Shown: positions 9,676 to 17,967, numbered from the stretch's first letter. The stretch is DNA of 64,000 bases from Miltoncostaea sp036826475 (GCA_036826475.1 DAISWG010000010.1:10816-74815); one strand, 5' to 3'. Notes: generated by a model not told the origin, from the letters alone. Program-made: numbers and translations.

Positions 9676-10787
9676 CGGGTCCCGGCCTCCACGCCGACCG
9701 ACTTCGCGGCGGCGACCACCTGCCGCACGTCATCGCGGCTCAGGTTGGGGTGCATGGGGAGCGCGAGGGCGGTGCGGGCCGCCTCCTCCGCCACCGGCAG
9801 GTCGCCCTCGCGGTAGCCGAGCGACGCGAACACGGGCTGCAGGTGCATGGGGATGCCGTAGTAGACGGCGCTCGCCACGCCGGCGTCCGAGAGCGCCTGA
9901 CGCACGTCGTCGCGGCGGGGGTGGCGGGCCATGAACAGGTGGTAGATGTGGCTCGCCCCCTCGGCGACTCCGGGGAGGGCCATCACCTCGCCGAGCCCCT
10001 CCTCGGCGTACCAGGCGGCGGCCTGCGCGCGGGCGGCGTTCCACGCGTCCAGGTGGGGGTAGAAGACGCGGATGATCGCGGCCTGGAGGTCGTCGAGCCG
10101 CGAGTTGTAGCCCACCTCGTCGAACACGACCTTGTCCTTCGAGCCGTGGAAGCGCAGCCGCCTGACGCGGGCGTCGAGCTCCTCGGTGGAGCTCACGACC
10201 ATGCCGCCGTCGCCCATGCCGGGGAAGTTCTTGGTGGGGAAGAAGCTGAACGTGGCGATGTCGCCGAACGTGGCGATCTCGCCCTCCGCCAGCCGCGCGC
10301 CGAACGCCTGGGCGCAGTCCTCCACCACCCTCAGGCCGTGCTCGGCGGCGAGGGCCATGATCGCCGGCATGTCGGCGGGGTGGCCGAAGATGTGGACCGG
10401 CAGGATCGCCTTCGTCGCGGGCCCGATCCTCGCCCGGACCGCATCGGGGTCGAGGCAGTACGTGACCGGGTCGACGTCGGCGAACACCGGCGTGGCGCCC
10501 ACGCGCGCGATCGCCTCGGCCGTCGCGTAGAACGTGTACGGCGTGGTGATCACCTCGTCGCCCCGCCCGATGTCCAGGGCGTTGAGGGCGATCACGAGCG
10601 CGTCGGTGCCATTCGCGACCCCCGCGCAGGGGCGGCCGTCGAGCCGCTCGGACACGGACGCCTCCAGAGCCCGGCCCTCGGGGCCGAGGATGAAGCGCCC
10701 GCTGTCGAGGACGCCGGCGATCGCGGCGTCGATCTCGGCGCGCAGCGGCCCGTACTGGGCCTGGATGTCCATGAGGGGGACCGTCAC
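9672..10787 (-). CDS. DegT/DnrJ/EryC1/StrS aminotransferase
   Basis: 371 aa with the sugar-aminotransferase pattern: PLMDIQAQYGPLR, GVANGTDALVIALNAL, EVITTPYTFYATAEA, VVEDCAQAFGA, the PLP lysine in FFPTKNFPGMGDGG (Lys186), and GYNSRLDDLQAAI. The family transaminates 4-keto (or 3-keto) nucleotide sugars to amino sugars. A PglF-type dehydratase lies 2.5 kb away on the same strand, so an amino-sugar route is plausible. GTG 10787 is used; ATG six codons in is an alternative. It follows the sensor kinase by 16 bases and is likely co-transcribed with it. Confidence 0.92.
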   Translation of the reverse strand: MTVPLMDIQAQYGPLRAEIDAAIAGVLDSGRFILGPEGRALEASVSERLDGRPCAGVANGTDALVIALNALDIGRGDEVITTPYTFYATAEAIARVGATPVFADVDPVTYCLDPDAVRARIGPATKAILPVHIFGHPADMPAIMALAAEHGLRVVEDCAQAFGARLAEGEIATFGDIATFSFFPTKNFPGMGDGGMVVSSTEELDARVRRLRFHGSKDKVVFDEVGYNSRLDDLQAAIIRVFYPHLDAWNAARAQAAAWYAEEGLGEVMALPGVAEGASHIYHLFMARHPRRDDVRQALSDAGVASAVYYGIPMHLQPVFASLGYREGDLPVAEEAARTALALPMHPNLSRDDVRQVVAAAKSVGVEAGTR

Positions 10788-10803
10788 GCGGCGCGGGACG
10801 CTA

Positions 10804-12009
10804 TCACGGACCCGTGAGGGGGGCCCGCGACGCGGCGGCCCGGGCGGCGGCCGCGTCCGGCGCCGGCGCGAGCGGCAGCGTGACCGTGATCGTGGTGCCG
10901 TAGCCCTCGCGGGAGCTCACGGTGGCGCCGCCGCCGAACCGCTCGCCGATGTGCTTCACCAGCGACAGGCCGAGGCCCGTGCCGCCCAGGCGCTTCGAGC
11001 GCGACGGGTCGGCGCGGTAGAAGCGCTCGAACACGTGGGGAAGGTGCCGCTCGGGGATGCCGGCGCCGTCGTCGGAGACGGTGAGCTGCGCGCCACCGTC
11101 CACGGCCCGCACCGTGGCGGTCGCGGTCGCCCCCGTCCCGGCGTACTTGACGGCGTTCTCCAGGAGGTTGCGCACCACCGTGACCGCCATCCGGTCGGAC
11201 AGCGGCGTCCACACCGGCGCCGGCGCGTCCACGACCAGCGCCACCTTGTGCTCCACCGCAAGGTCGGCCAGGGCCTCGCGGGTGGCGTGCGCGGCCTCGG
11301 CCAGGTCGCTGCGGTCGGCCGACGGCGCGCCCTGCGTGGCCTCAAGCTCCGACAGGAACAGGATGTCCGATATCAGGGCCTCCAGCCGCTGGGTCTCGCT
11401 CGCGGCGCGGGCGGTGAAGTCGCCGCGGGTGGCGTCGTCCATCGTGGGGTCGGCGAGCGCCTCCAGCAGGGCCCGCAGGCCGGTGAGCGGCGTCCGCAGC
11501 TCGTGCGAGACGTTGGCGACGAACTGCGAGCGGAGCTCCTGGTAGTCGACGACGTCGGAGGCGTCGAGCAGCAGCAGCAGCGCCTCGCTGGACCCGCCGG
11601 CCGCGTACGGCTGCACCGAGGCCCGGTACGTCCGCCGCCCGTCGACGAACAGGCGCACGTCGAACGTCCGCGGCGCCATGTCCGACAGCGCCGCGTCGAC
11701 CTCCGCGGCCAGCGTGTGCTCGCTGAACGCCTCGAGCACCCCCATCCCCGGCTCGAGGAAGGGGAAGCGGTCGCGCGCGAGCCGGTTCACCTCGACCAGC
11801 TTCCCGGCGCCGTCGAGCCGCAACGCCACCAGCGGCACCACGTCGCGGAGCTCGCGCAGGCGCAGCTCGGCCAGCTCCGCACGGGCCGCCGAGGCCTCCG
11901 CGCCCTCCTCCGACTCGCCCGCCTCGGCGCGGGCCCGCCGGAGCAGGAGCATCGCGACCGCGGCGGCGGCGAGGATGCCGATCGCGAAGCCGATCAGGGC
12001 GGTGGTCAC
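10804..12009 (-). CDS. Sensor histidine kinase (PhoR-like), orphan
   Basis: 401 aa: one N-terminal membrane helix (about 4-23), a PAS-like domain (about 55-155, LVALRLDGAGKLVEVNRLA), then HisKA with phospho-acceptor His169 in ANVSHELRTPLTGL, and the HATPase domain (NLLENAVKYA, DDGAGIPE, FERFYRAD, GGTGLGLSLVK). This matches the PhoR/phosphate-regulon kinase architecture without an extracytoplasmic sensor loop. No response regulator is adjacent; the next gene is an aminotransferase. The GTG start at 12009 has only weak RBS support and is placed just before the membrane helix. Confidence 0.9.
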   Translation of the reverse strand: MTTALIGFAIGILAAAAVAMLLLRRARAEAGESEEGAEASAARAELAELRLRELRDVVPLVALRLDGAGKLVEVNRLARDRFPFLEPGMGVLEAFSEHTLAAEVDAALSDMAPRTFDVRLFVDGRRTYRASVQPYAAGGSSEALLLLLDASDVVDYQELRSQFVANVSHELRTPLTGLRALLEALADPTMDDATRGDFTARAASETQRLEALISDILFLSELEATQGAPSADRSDLAEAAHATREALADLAVEHKVALVVDAPAPVWTPLSDRMAVTVVRNLLENAVKYAGTGATATATVRAVDGGAQLTVSDDGAGIPERHLPHVFERFYRADPSRSKRLGGTGLGLSLVKHIGERFGGGATVSSREGYGTTITVTLPLAPAPDAAAARAAASRAPLTGP

Positions 12010-12092
12010 CTCGCCAGTGTCGCACGGGCCGGCGGGCGCGCCGGGCCTGCGGTGCTTTGGTGACGGCTCCGGTCGTGCAAGGGTTCCGCGCG

Positions 12093-13907
12093 ATGTCGCG
12101 CGCCCTCGCCGTCCCCGCCGCCGCCGCGGCCCTGCTGGCGGCGCCCGCCGCGGCATCCGCCGCCGCGGTGGAGGCCCTGCCGCCGGCCAAGCCCCCGCCG
12201 GTCGAGGAGGTGGCGCCGGGCGTCGGCTACGAGCGCATCCAGCGCGCCGACGGCCAGGTGGTCCACGTCGTCCGGGCCCCCGCGTCGCCCCGGGTCACGC
12301 TGGCGCCCGTGCTGGCGGGCGGCTCGCTGGTCGCGCGCGGCTCGCTGACCGGCGCGGTCGCCGCGCGGGAGCACCTCGGCGTGGTCGCCGGCATCAACGG
12401 CGACTTCTTCAGCCCCAGCACCAACGACCCCAGCGGCATCGTGATGATCGGCGGCGAGCTGCTCCACGAGCCGGAGGGCAGCCGCTCCGCGCTGGCGATG
12501 CTGCCGGGCGGCGCCATCGACGCCCCCAACCTGGCGCTCCAGGGCCGGATGCAGGCCACGGACCCGGCGACCGGCGCGGCCACGCCGGTGCGCACCTTCC
12601 AGGGCATCAACCGGCCCGCCAAGCGCGGCACCGAGACGATCCTCTACACGCCGGGCTACGGGGCGCTGACCACGCCCGCCGGCGGCTCGCGCTACGAGGT
12701 GCGCATCCGCCTCGACCAGCCGGGCCCGCTGGCGCCGAACGTGCCCCGCACGGGGACGGTCGTCGGCACGGGGTCGGGGGGCGGATCGACGATCGGCGCG
12801 GGCCATTGGGTGCTGACGGGGGTGGGGGCCGCGGGTCCGACGCTCGTGTCGGAGTACCCGCTGGGCCGGAAGGTCACGATCGGCGCGACGGTCACGGGGC
12901 TGCCCCCGAACACCACCGACGCGATCGGCGGCGGGCCCGCCCTGGTGCGCGACGGCGCCGCCATCCCCCGCGCCGGCGAGGGCTTCACCGGCGCCCAGAC
13001 CGATTCGCGCACGTCGCGGTCGGCGGTCGGCCAGACGGCCGACGGCACCACGCTGTTCGTCACCGTCGAGGGCCCCTCCCAGGGCCGGCCCGGGATGACC
13101 GCCGCCGACCAGGCGGCGCTGATGAAGTCCCTCGGCGCCAGGACCGCCGTGGCGATGGACGCCGGCGGCAGCGCCCAGCTGGCGGTCCGCGACGACCTCG
13201 TGATCCCGTGGCCCGGCGCGCGGAGCCTCTCCGACGTGGTGCTGATGAGCTACCGGGGGGTCACCATCGAGCCCCTCCCCTTCCGGATCTCGCCGAACGC
13301 GGACCGCGTGGACGACGCCCCCACCACCATCGTCCGCTCACCCGTCGCCGGCACCACCGCGGTGAAGATCATCCGCCGCTCCGGGGCGCCCGCGAAGCAG
13401 ATCTGGCGGGGCCGCCTGGCGGCGAGCAGCGCCAAGGTGAACATCGACCCGCGCCGGCTGAAGCTGCCGGACGGCGTCTACGACGTGCGCGTGCGCCAGC
13501 TCCCGGACGACGGCAGCGGCGTCACGGAGCAGTCGCGGCGCGTGATCGTCGACCGCACCCTCGGATCGCTCAACGCGACCCAGTCGGTGGTGAAGGTCGG
13601 GAACCGCAGGCAGCCGCGCCTCACCGTGTCCTTCACCCTGTCGCGCGCCGCGCGGGCGACGGTGCGGATCCGGACGACGGCCGGCGAGCCCGTCGCGACC
13701 ATCGCCAGCGGGCGCCCCCTGCGCGCCGGCCGTCAGACGGTCAATTGGAACCGCCGCGTCCGCGGCACGGTGGTCACGGGCACGGTCGACGTGACCGTCG
13801 AGGCGCGCGGGCCCCTCGGCACCTCCGGTCTGGTGCGTGAGGTGACCCTGAAGGCGCCGCCCAAGCCACCCAAGCCGCCCAGGCCGCCGAGGGCGCGCAC
13901 CCCCTGA
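12093..13907 (+). CDS. Exported phosphodiester glycosidase (NAGPA-domain) protein
   Basis: 604 aa with a signal peptide (MSRALAVPAAAAALLAAP, cleavage after ASA). The NAGPA/phosphodiester-glycosidase domain shows VVAGINGDFFSPSTN near residue 105 and VAMDAGGSAQLAVRDDL near 355. The C-terminal part has FlgD-like beta-sandwich repeats (LPDGVYDVRVRQL; ARATVRIRTTAGEPVATI; LRAGRQTVNWNRR) and a Pro/Lys tail. Family members cleave phosphodiester-linked GlcNAc; in bacteria, teichoic-acid or glycan targets are suspected. ATG 12093 has AAGGG nine bases upstream. The gene is divergent from the kinase and is followed by a hairpin terminator. Confidence 0.88.
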   Translation: MSRALAVPAAAAALLAAPAAASAAAVEALPPAKPPPVEEVAPGVGYERIQRADGQVVHVVRAPASPRVTLAPVLAGGSLVARGSLTGAVAAREHLGVVAGINGDFFSPSTNDPSGIVMIGGELLHEPEGSRSALAMLPGGAIDAPNLALQGRMQATDPATGAATPVRTFQGINRPAKRGTETILYTPGYGALTTPAGGSRYEVRIRLDQPGPLAPNVPRTGTVVGTGSGGGSTIGAGHWVLTGVGAAGPTLVSEYPLGRKVTIGATVTGLPPNTTDAIGGGPALVRDGAAIPRAGEGFTGAQTDSRTSRSAVGQTADGTTLFVTVEGPSQGRPGMTAADQAALMKSLGARTAVAMDAGGSAQLAVRDDLVIPWPGARSLSDVVLMSYRGVTIEPLPFRISPNADRVDDAPTTIVRSPVAGTTAVKIIRRSGAPAKQIWRGRLAASSAKVNIDPRRLKLPDGVYDVRVRQLPDDGSGVTEQSRRVIVDRTLGSLNATQSVVKVGNRRQPRLTVSFTLSRAARATVRIRTTAGEPVATIASGRPLRAGRQTVNWNRRVRGTVVTGTVDVTVEARGPLGTSGLVREVTLKAPPKPPKPPRPPRARTP

Positions 13908-13914
13908 GCGCCGG

Positions 13915-13936
13915 CCGGGCGGCGACGGCCGCCCGG
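13915..13936. terminator. Hairpin between convergent genes
   Basis: A 9-bp perfect stem CCGGGCGGC / GCCGCCCGG with a GACG loop lies between the stop of the glycosidase gene (13907) and the stop of the opposing small gene (13945). There is no T-run, as is common for high-GC actinobacterial terminators. Probably works in both directions. Confidence 0.6.
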
Positions 13937-13944
13937 GGGCCGCG

Positions 13945-14196
13945 TCAATCGTCGTCGAGCCCGTCGATCTCCGCCTGGACGGCCTCGACCTCCCCCACCA
14001 GACGGTCGATCTCGGCGTCCAGCCCGGACTCCCCGCCGCGCTGCTTCACGACCAGGTACCCGAGCTCCTGCGCGAGCGCGTTCTGCCGCCGCTTCAGCCC
14101 GAGCTCCTGGGCCTTGTCGCGTGCGTCCTCCGCGCCCTTCTGCGCGGCGTCCACGGCGCGCTTGCCGGCTTCCTTGGCTTTGTCGACCAGTCCCAT
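13945..14196 (-). CDS. Small coiled-coil protein, 83 aa
   Basis: Acidic/basic helical protein: an amphipathic KAKEAGKRAVDAAQKGAEDARDKA segment read in pieces (MGLVDKAKEAGKRAVDAAQK, GAEDARDKAQELGLKRRQ) followed by a C-terminal heptad-like region (IDRLVGEVEAVQAEIDGLDD). No catalytic motif, no signal peptide. It resembles LEA-like or scaffold proteins only by composition. It lies downstream of a four-helix membrane protein on the same strand with a 40-base gap. Function unknown; reality is supported by strong third-codon G/C bias. Confidence 0.7.
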   Translation of the reverse strand: MGLVDKAKEAGKRAVDAAQKGAEDARDKAQELGLKRRQNALAQELGYLVVKQRGGESGLDAEIDRLVGEVEAVQAEIDGLDDD

Positions 14197-14236
14197 CCTG
14201 GCGCCCCGTTTCGTCGTGGAGGGGGAGGCGCCGACT

Positions 14237-14617
14237 CTACCTGGACTCCTCCCGCCAGTGCAGGAAGGCGAGGATCGCCGCGACGATCGAGAACAACAGT
14301 GCGAGGAAGATCCCGAACTTCCGGTTGTCGCCCTCCAGGAAGATCATGAGCGTCACGATGAAGCAGACGCTGGTCAGGTAGGCGGCCCAGGCGGCCGGGC
14401 GCACGGCCGGCGGCAGCTCGAAGTTCATCGCCTCGGCGATCAGGACGGCGGCGGCGACGGCGGCGAAGATCAGCAGGATCCACCATGACGGCACCGCGTC
14501 CTGGCCGCTGACGTTGAAGTCGCCGACGCCGAACCAATTGAAGAACAGGCTGATGATGAAGAGGATGCTGGCGCCGGCGGCGGCGTACATCCTCTGTTCG
14601 CGGGTGAGCGAGTTCAC
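14237..14617 (-). CDS. Four-helix membrane protein with SGQDA loop motif
   Basis: 126 aa with four membrane helices (about 11-30, 46-65, 75-95, 104-122). The first helix ends FFNWFGV and is followed by a short loop VSGQDA. The same layout, with FLPWY and SGWEA, is seen in the protein at 17469-17936, so both probably belong to one uncharacterised family. GTG 14617 is favoured by GAGG seven bases upstream. Role unknown. Confidence 0.75.
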   Translation of the reverse strand: MNSLTREQRMYAAAGASILFIISLFFNWFGVGDFNVSGQDAVPSWWILLIFAAVAAAVLIAEAMNFELPPAVRPAAWAAYLTSVCFIVTLMIFLEGDNRKFGIFLALLFSIVAAILAFLHWREESR

Positions 14618-14710
14618 GGGGGCACCTCTCTGTCGGGCGACGCGGGGGCGTCGTCTGGGGATCGCCCGAAGCTTCGACGCCCCGGGCGGCCCACCTGCCG
14701 GTGTGGTGTG

Positions 14711-15110
14711 GACAACCCGCCGGCCGAAGCAGCACCTCTCTACGCGGGCGCTGCGACCTCGCTTCGCTCGGTAGGGGGTGCGGACAATCCCGCCGGCCAA
14801 GCAGCACCTCTCTACACGGGCACTGCGACCGCGCTTCGCGCGGTAGGGCCGGCGGGAATTTTCGCATCCCGTCGGCCGGTGCGGTACCTCTCTACGCGGG
14901 CGCTGCGACCTCGCTTCGCTCGGTAGGGGTGCGGACAATCCCGCCGGCCAAGCAGCACCTCTCTACACGGGCACTGCGACCGCGCTTCGCGCGGTAGGGG
15001 GCGGACAATCCCGCCGGCCAAGCAGCACCTCTCTACGCGGGCGCTGCGACCTCGCTTCGCTCGGTAGGGCCGGCGGGAATTGCGAAACCCGTTCGGCCGG
15101 GGCGGCACCG
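14711..15110. repeat. Five-copy tandem palindromic repeat array (70-80 bp period)
   Basis: A 44-bp core occurs at 14733-14776, 14805-14848, 14885-14928, 14956-14999 and 15026-15069. Each has CACCTCTCTAC (TACCTCTCTAC in copy 3), a GGGC-CTGCGACC part and CGCTTCGC-CGGTAGGG. Copies 1, 3 and 5 are one type (A), copies 2 and 4 another (B), giving ABABA. On the minus strand each core contains GCGAAGC, flanked in B by a perfect 7-bp stem (ACCGCGC/GCGCGGT) and in A by the same stem with a tandem G-A/A-G mismatch. Arms AATCCCGCCGGCC (14786-14798, 15007-15019) and GGCCGGCGGGAATT (14847-14860, 15068-15081) enclose copies 2 and 5. A degenerate sixth start is visible at about 15085-15115. No gene lies between 14618 and 15117. 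Confidence 0.9.
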
Positions 15111-15117
15111 CTCGGGG

Positions 15118-15822
15118 TTAGCGGTCCGAGAGCCGCTGTGGTGGGTTGTGGCCCGGGATCACCAGGGACGGGCCGGCGTCGCGGATGGCCCGGAGCGCCC
15201 GCAGGTGGTCCTCGCGCCGGGGGTGCCCCTGCGGCAGGTCCATGTCCTCCAGCCAGCGCGGGTCGGGCCCCGGCGTGTCGCCCGCGATCGCCACGACGCC
15301 GTCGGCGGTGTCGACCAGGTACGCCACGTGGCCCTCCGTGTGGCCGGGGGTCAGGATCCACCGGACGCCGGGCAGCACCTCCCCCGACTCGCCCGTCATG
15401 GGGCGGATCGTGGCGGCGTCCATCGCGCCGCGCTGCGCGCGGGCGTGCCGCTCCGCCAGCTCCCGCTCGTGGACGTGCAGCTCCACGGGACCGAGCTGGG
15501 GGAGCGCGGTGATGTGGTCGCTGTGGAGGTGCGTGGCGAGCGCCGTCGCCACGTCGTCGGGCGACAGGCCGCGGGCGGCGAGCGCGCCGGCCAGCATGTC
15601 CCCCTGGGTGTTGTAGCCGGGGTCGACCACCACGGGCCGGCCGCCGCGGTCGCGCAGCAGCACGGTGTTGGGCCACGCGATCATCCCGTGCACCGCGTCC
15701 GGCAGCCCCCGGTACGCGCCGAAGGTCGCCGCGGTGGTGGGCGCCCGCAGCTCGATGACCTGGTCGCCGCGGAGGGCGAAGACGATCCGGTGGGCCGGGA
15801 TGAGGACCTCGGCCGTCCACAC
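15118..15822 (-). CDS. MBL-fold metallo-hydrolase
   Basis: 234 aa with the metallo-beta-lactamase fold: VVVDPGYNTQGD, the metal motif ATHLHSDHI, then LTPGHTEGHVAYLV, AIAGDTPGPD and the last ligand region VIPGHNPPQ. This set of His/Asp ligands binds two metal ions and hydrolyses esters, thioesters or lactones; no specific substrate is suggested. GTG start at 15822; an 81-codon reading frame ends 17 bases upstream on the same strand. It lies directly downstream of the repeat array in coordinates but is transcribed towards it. Confidence 0.88.
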   Translation of the reverse strand: MWTAEVLIPAHRIVFALRGDQVIELRAPTTAATFGAYRGLPDAVHGMIAWPNTVLLRDRGGRPVVVDPGYNTQGDMLAGALAARGLSPDDVATALATHLHSDHITALPQLGPVELHVHERELAERHARAQRGAMDAATIRPMTGESGEVLPGVRWILTPGHTEGHVAYLVDTADGVVAIAGDTPGPDPRWLEDMDLPQGHPRREDHLRALRAIRDAGPSLVIPGHNPPQRLSDR

Positions 15823-15839
15823 GTTCCCCGTCGGAGTCC

Positions 15840-16085
15840 CTATCGGGCCGCCTCCGTGCGCGACGCGGCGGCCGCCGCGTCGCGGTCGTGCGCATAGCAG
15901 GGGGCCTGGCGGAACGGGTCGACCGGATCGCCCACCCGTCGCCCGATGCGCGTGGCGCGGGCCCGCAGGGTCATGCCGGCGTTCCGCGCCTGCGGCGACA
16001 GGGCCAGGCCCAGGAGGCCGCCGGCCAGGAGCCAGCGGCCGCGTCGGTGGCCGCGTCGGCCGGCGGGTCGGCCGCCTCCGCTCAC
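15840..16085 (-). CDS. Small basic protein, 81 aa, possible membrane anchor
   Basis: A short frame whose GTG start overlaps the stop of the GYD-domain gene as GTGA, the coupling pattern used throughout this genome. It reads MSGGGRPAGRRGHRRGRW, then one hydrophobic stretch LLAGGLLGLALSP, then a basic tail ending with Ala/Arg. No family recognised. The N-terminus is low in complexity, so this could be a spurious frame; the GTGA coupling and the fit between two genes favour it. Confidence 0.45.
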   Translation of the reverse strand: MSGGGRPAGRRGHRRGRWLLAGGLLGLALSPQARNAGMTLRARATRIGRRVGDPVDPFRQAPCYAHDRDAAAAASRTEAAR

Positions 16086-16366
16086 TTCAGGAGCGAGAGG
16101 AACTCGTCGACGGGGATGGCGGTGAGCGTCTGGAAGTGCGCCGTCCCCCGCGCGGCGAGCTCCACCGACACCCGGGCGATCGTCTTCTCGTCGGGCGCCT
16201 CGACGATGTTCACGAAGTCGTAGGGACCGAGCACCGCCCACTGCTGGACGACCTTCGCGCCCATCTGCTCGACCTCGGCGTTCACCTCGAGCAGGCGCTC
16301 CGGGTTGGCCTTGATCGTTCCGACGCCGTGCGGGCTGAGGGTGCTGAGGAGGATGTAGGTGGGCAC
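16082..16366 (-). CDS. GYD-domain protein
   Basis: 94 aa, a full-length GYD domain: MPTYILLSTLSPHGVGTIK, GAKVVQQWAVLGPYDFVNIV (the GxYD core), and ARGTAHFQTLTAIPVDEF. The domain has a ferredoxin-like dimeric alpha-beta-barrel fold and no defined activity. GTG start at 16366; overlaps the downstream small gene by four bases. Confidence 0.88.
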   Translation of the reverse strand: MPTYILLSTLSPHGVGTIKANPERLLEVNAEVEQMGAKVVQQWAVLGPYDFVNIVEAPDEKTIARVSVELAARGTAHFQTLTAIPVDEFLSLLK

Positions 16367-16447
16367 GTGCGGGGGCTCCTTGGGCGCCGTCTGCCGGGTT
16401 GGCCGAGCCTACCACCCCACCCCTCGCCGACCCGCCCCGCGGGCGGG

Positions 16448-17359
16448 TCAGGCGGTCCAGGCCCCCAGGTCCCGCCCGATGAGGTCGCCGAGCAGGGCGA
16501 CGTCGTCGCGGAAGTACGCGCGCAGGCGGTCGGCGAACTCGGGGGTGATGTCCTCGCGCCGCGTCACCTGGCGGTTGGTGCGCCGGACCCGGTCGAGCAC
16601 CCCGAGGCGCTCGATGCCCGCCACCCGCTTCACACCCTTCGCGACCGCCACGAGCGGCGCCGGGGGCCGCTGGGTGAACCGCGCCACCACCGGGCGCTGG
16701 TGCACCTTGTTCTCGTTGACCCGCGGGAACTCGGTGCGCCCGTCGTCGGGGACGTCCAGGAAGGCGAGCGCGTCGCGGTAGACGGCGCCGGCGTCCGCCT
16801 TCAGGTCGTCCATCACCAGCACCTTCACCTGCTCGCGGGGGAAGAACTCGTACACGCGCTGCAGCTGCGCCCCGAGGCTCGCGGCCGCGGCGTACTGGAG
16901 GAACTCCGGCACGCGGACGCTCGGCGGCAGGTCGTGGCCGGCGGCGCGGGCCTCCTGGAGGTCCCAGGCGCGCTCGGGGTCGGGCTCGTCCTCGTCGAGC
17001 ATGTACCGCAGCTGCGAGTGCAGCGACGGCATCAGCTCGACGGGGTTCCGCACCATCACGATCACGCGCATCGCCGGGTCGAAGGCGGCGATATTGCGGG
17101 CGGCGGTGGCCGAGTAGAGGTACCAGACCGACGCCTCGCCGATCGCCAGGTGCTCGTCGGTGGCGCCGTCGAACAGGTGCAGGTAGTGCTCCTCGGTGCG
17201 CTGCCCGGGGGCGTAGTAGTAGTCCCAGTCGTCGCAGAAGTAGTGCGGCTCCTTCGGGCGCGACACGAACACCCGCGGGTGGTCGCGCAGGTACTCGCTC
17301 AGTGCGGTGGTCCCGCACTTGGGCGCGCCGAGGATCACGAAGTTCGGACGGCCGGGCAC
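16448..17359 (-). CDS. Sulfotransferase family protein
   Basis: 303 aa with the PAPS-binding signatures: the 5'-phosphosulfate loop FVILGAPKCGTTAL (residues 7-20) and the 3'-phosphate motif with Arg104 and Ser112 (VRNPVELMPSLHSQL). The middle and end resemble the heparan/glycolipid-type sulfotransferases of bacteria. No signal peptide is seen, so it would act in the cytosol on glycans, lipids or metabolites. The first gene on its strand after a 109-base divergent gap; the next gene (GYD) begins 81 bases on. Confidence 0.88.
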   Translation of the reverse strand: MPGRPNFVILGAPKCGTTALSEYLRDHPRVFVSRPKEPHYFCDDWDYYYAPGQRTEEHYLHLFDGATDEHLAIGEASVWYLYSATAARNIAAFDPAMRVIVMVRNPVELMPSLHSQLRYMLDEDEPDPERAWDLQEARAAGHDLPPSVRVPEFLQYAAAASLGAQLQRVYEFFPREQVKVLVMDDLKADAGAVYRDALAFLDVPDDGRTEFPRVNENKVHQRPVVARFTQRPPAPLVAVAKGVKRVAGIERLGVLDRVRRTNRQVTRREDITPEFADRLRAYFRDDVALLGDLIGRDLGAWTA

Positions 17360-17468
17360 GACGGGCGAGGTTACACCTGGATCCGGTGGAGATCGTGGAT
17401 GCGGGGCGCGGGATACGCCGGATCCAGGTGTGCCAGCGCCATCCGCTCCACCGCGCTAGCGTGGGGCC

Positions 17469-17936
17469 ATGTCCGCGCGCCGTCCTGCGATCCGGCTCCG
17501 CGCGCCCGCCATGCCGGGCCGCGTCGCGCCCGCCTACATCGGGGTCCTGGCGGGCGTCCTGCTGGTGGTGTCGGTGTTCCTGCCCTGGTACGCCACCAAC
17601 CTGGGGCCCCCGTTCTCGGCGGTCAGCGCGAGCGGCTGGGAGGCCACGCTCGTCGCCCGCCTGGCGCTCGCGGCCGGCGCGGTGGTGCTGGTGGCGTCCG
17701 CGGCCCTCGCGCTCGAGGAGCGCGGTGCGCTGCACCTCACGATCCAGACCGGCGACGCGCTCGCGCGCGGCGTGGTCGCCGCGGGCGTGCTCGCCACGCT
17801 CCTGATCGGGTTCCGCTTCGTGTGGATGCCGGACCCCGCCGAGTTCCTCTCCCGTCAGATCGGCCTCTACCTGGCGGGGGCCGCCGCCATCGGCGCGACG
17901 CTCGCCGGGCTGGCCCAGGTGGCGACCCGGGAGTGA
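17469..17936 (+). CDS. Four-helix membrane protein with SGWEA loop motif
   Basis: 155 aa. A basic N-terminus is followed by helices at about 22-42, 60-80, 98-115 and 128-148. Helix 1 ends in FLPWY and the loop carries SASGWEA, the same arrangement as the 14237-14617 protein. No enzymatic motif. ATG 17469. Followed after 31 bases by another plus-strand gene of unknown function. Confidence 0.75.
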   Translation: MSARRPAIRLRAPAMPGRVAPAYIGVLAGVLLVVSVFLPWYATNLGPPFSAVSASGWEATLVARLALAAGAVVLVASAALALEERGALHLTIQTGDALARGVVAAGVLATLLIGFRFVWMPDPAEFLSRQIGLYLAGAAAIGATLAGLAQVATRE

Positions 17937-17967
17937 AGGCGCGGCGCCCGCCCGCCGATGGGGCGGT

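Noticed and set aside
8304..10817. Open frame of over 800 codons starting inside the decarboxylase gene
   Set aside because: Out of frame with the decarboxylase and antisense to the DegT gene; Arg/Gly-rich shadow.
14711..15110. Tandem repeats resembling a CRISPR array
   Set aside because: Spacing is 26-36 bases but the sequence between cores is itself repeated, not unique spacers, and no cas genes are nearby.
14700..15115. Arg/Ser-rich open frames through the repeat array on both strands
   Set aside because: They are translations of the palindromic repeats (repeating RSAR/RREV-type words), with no start signals or conserved domain.
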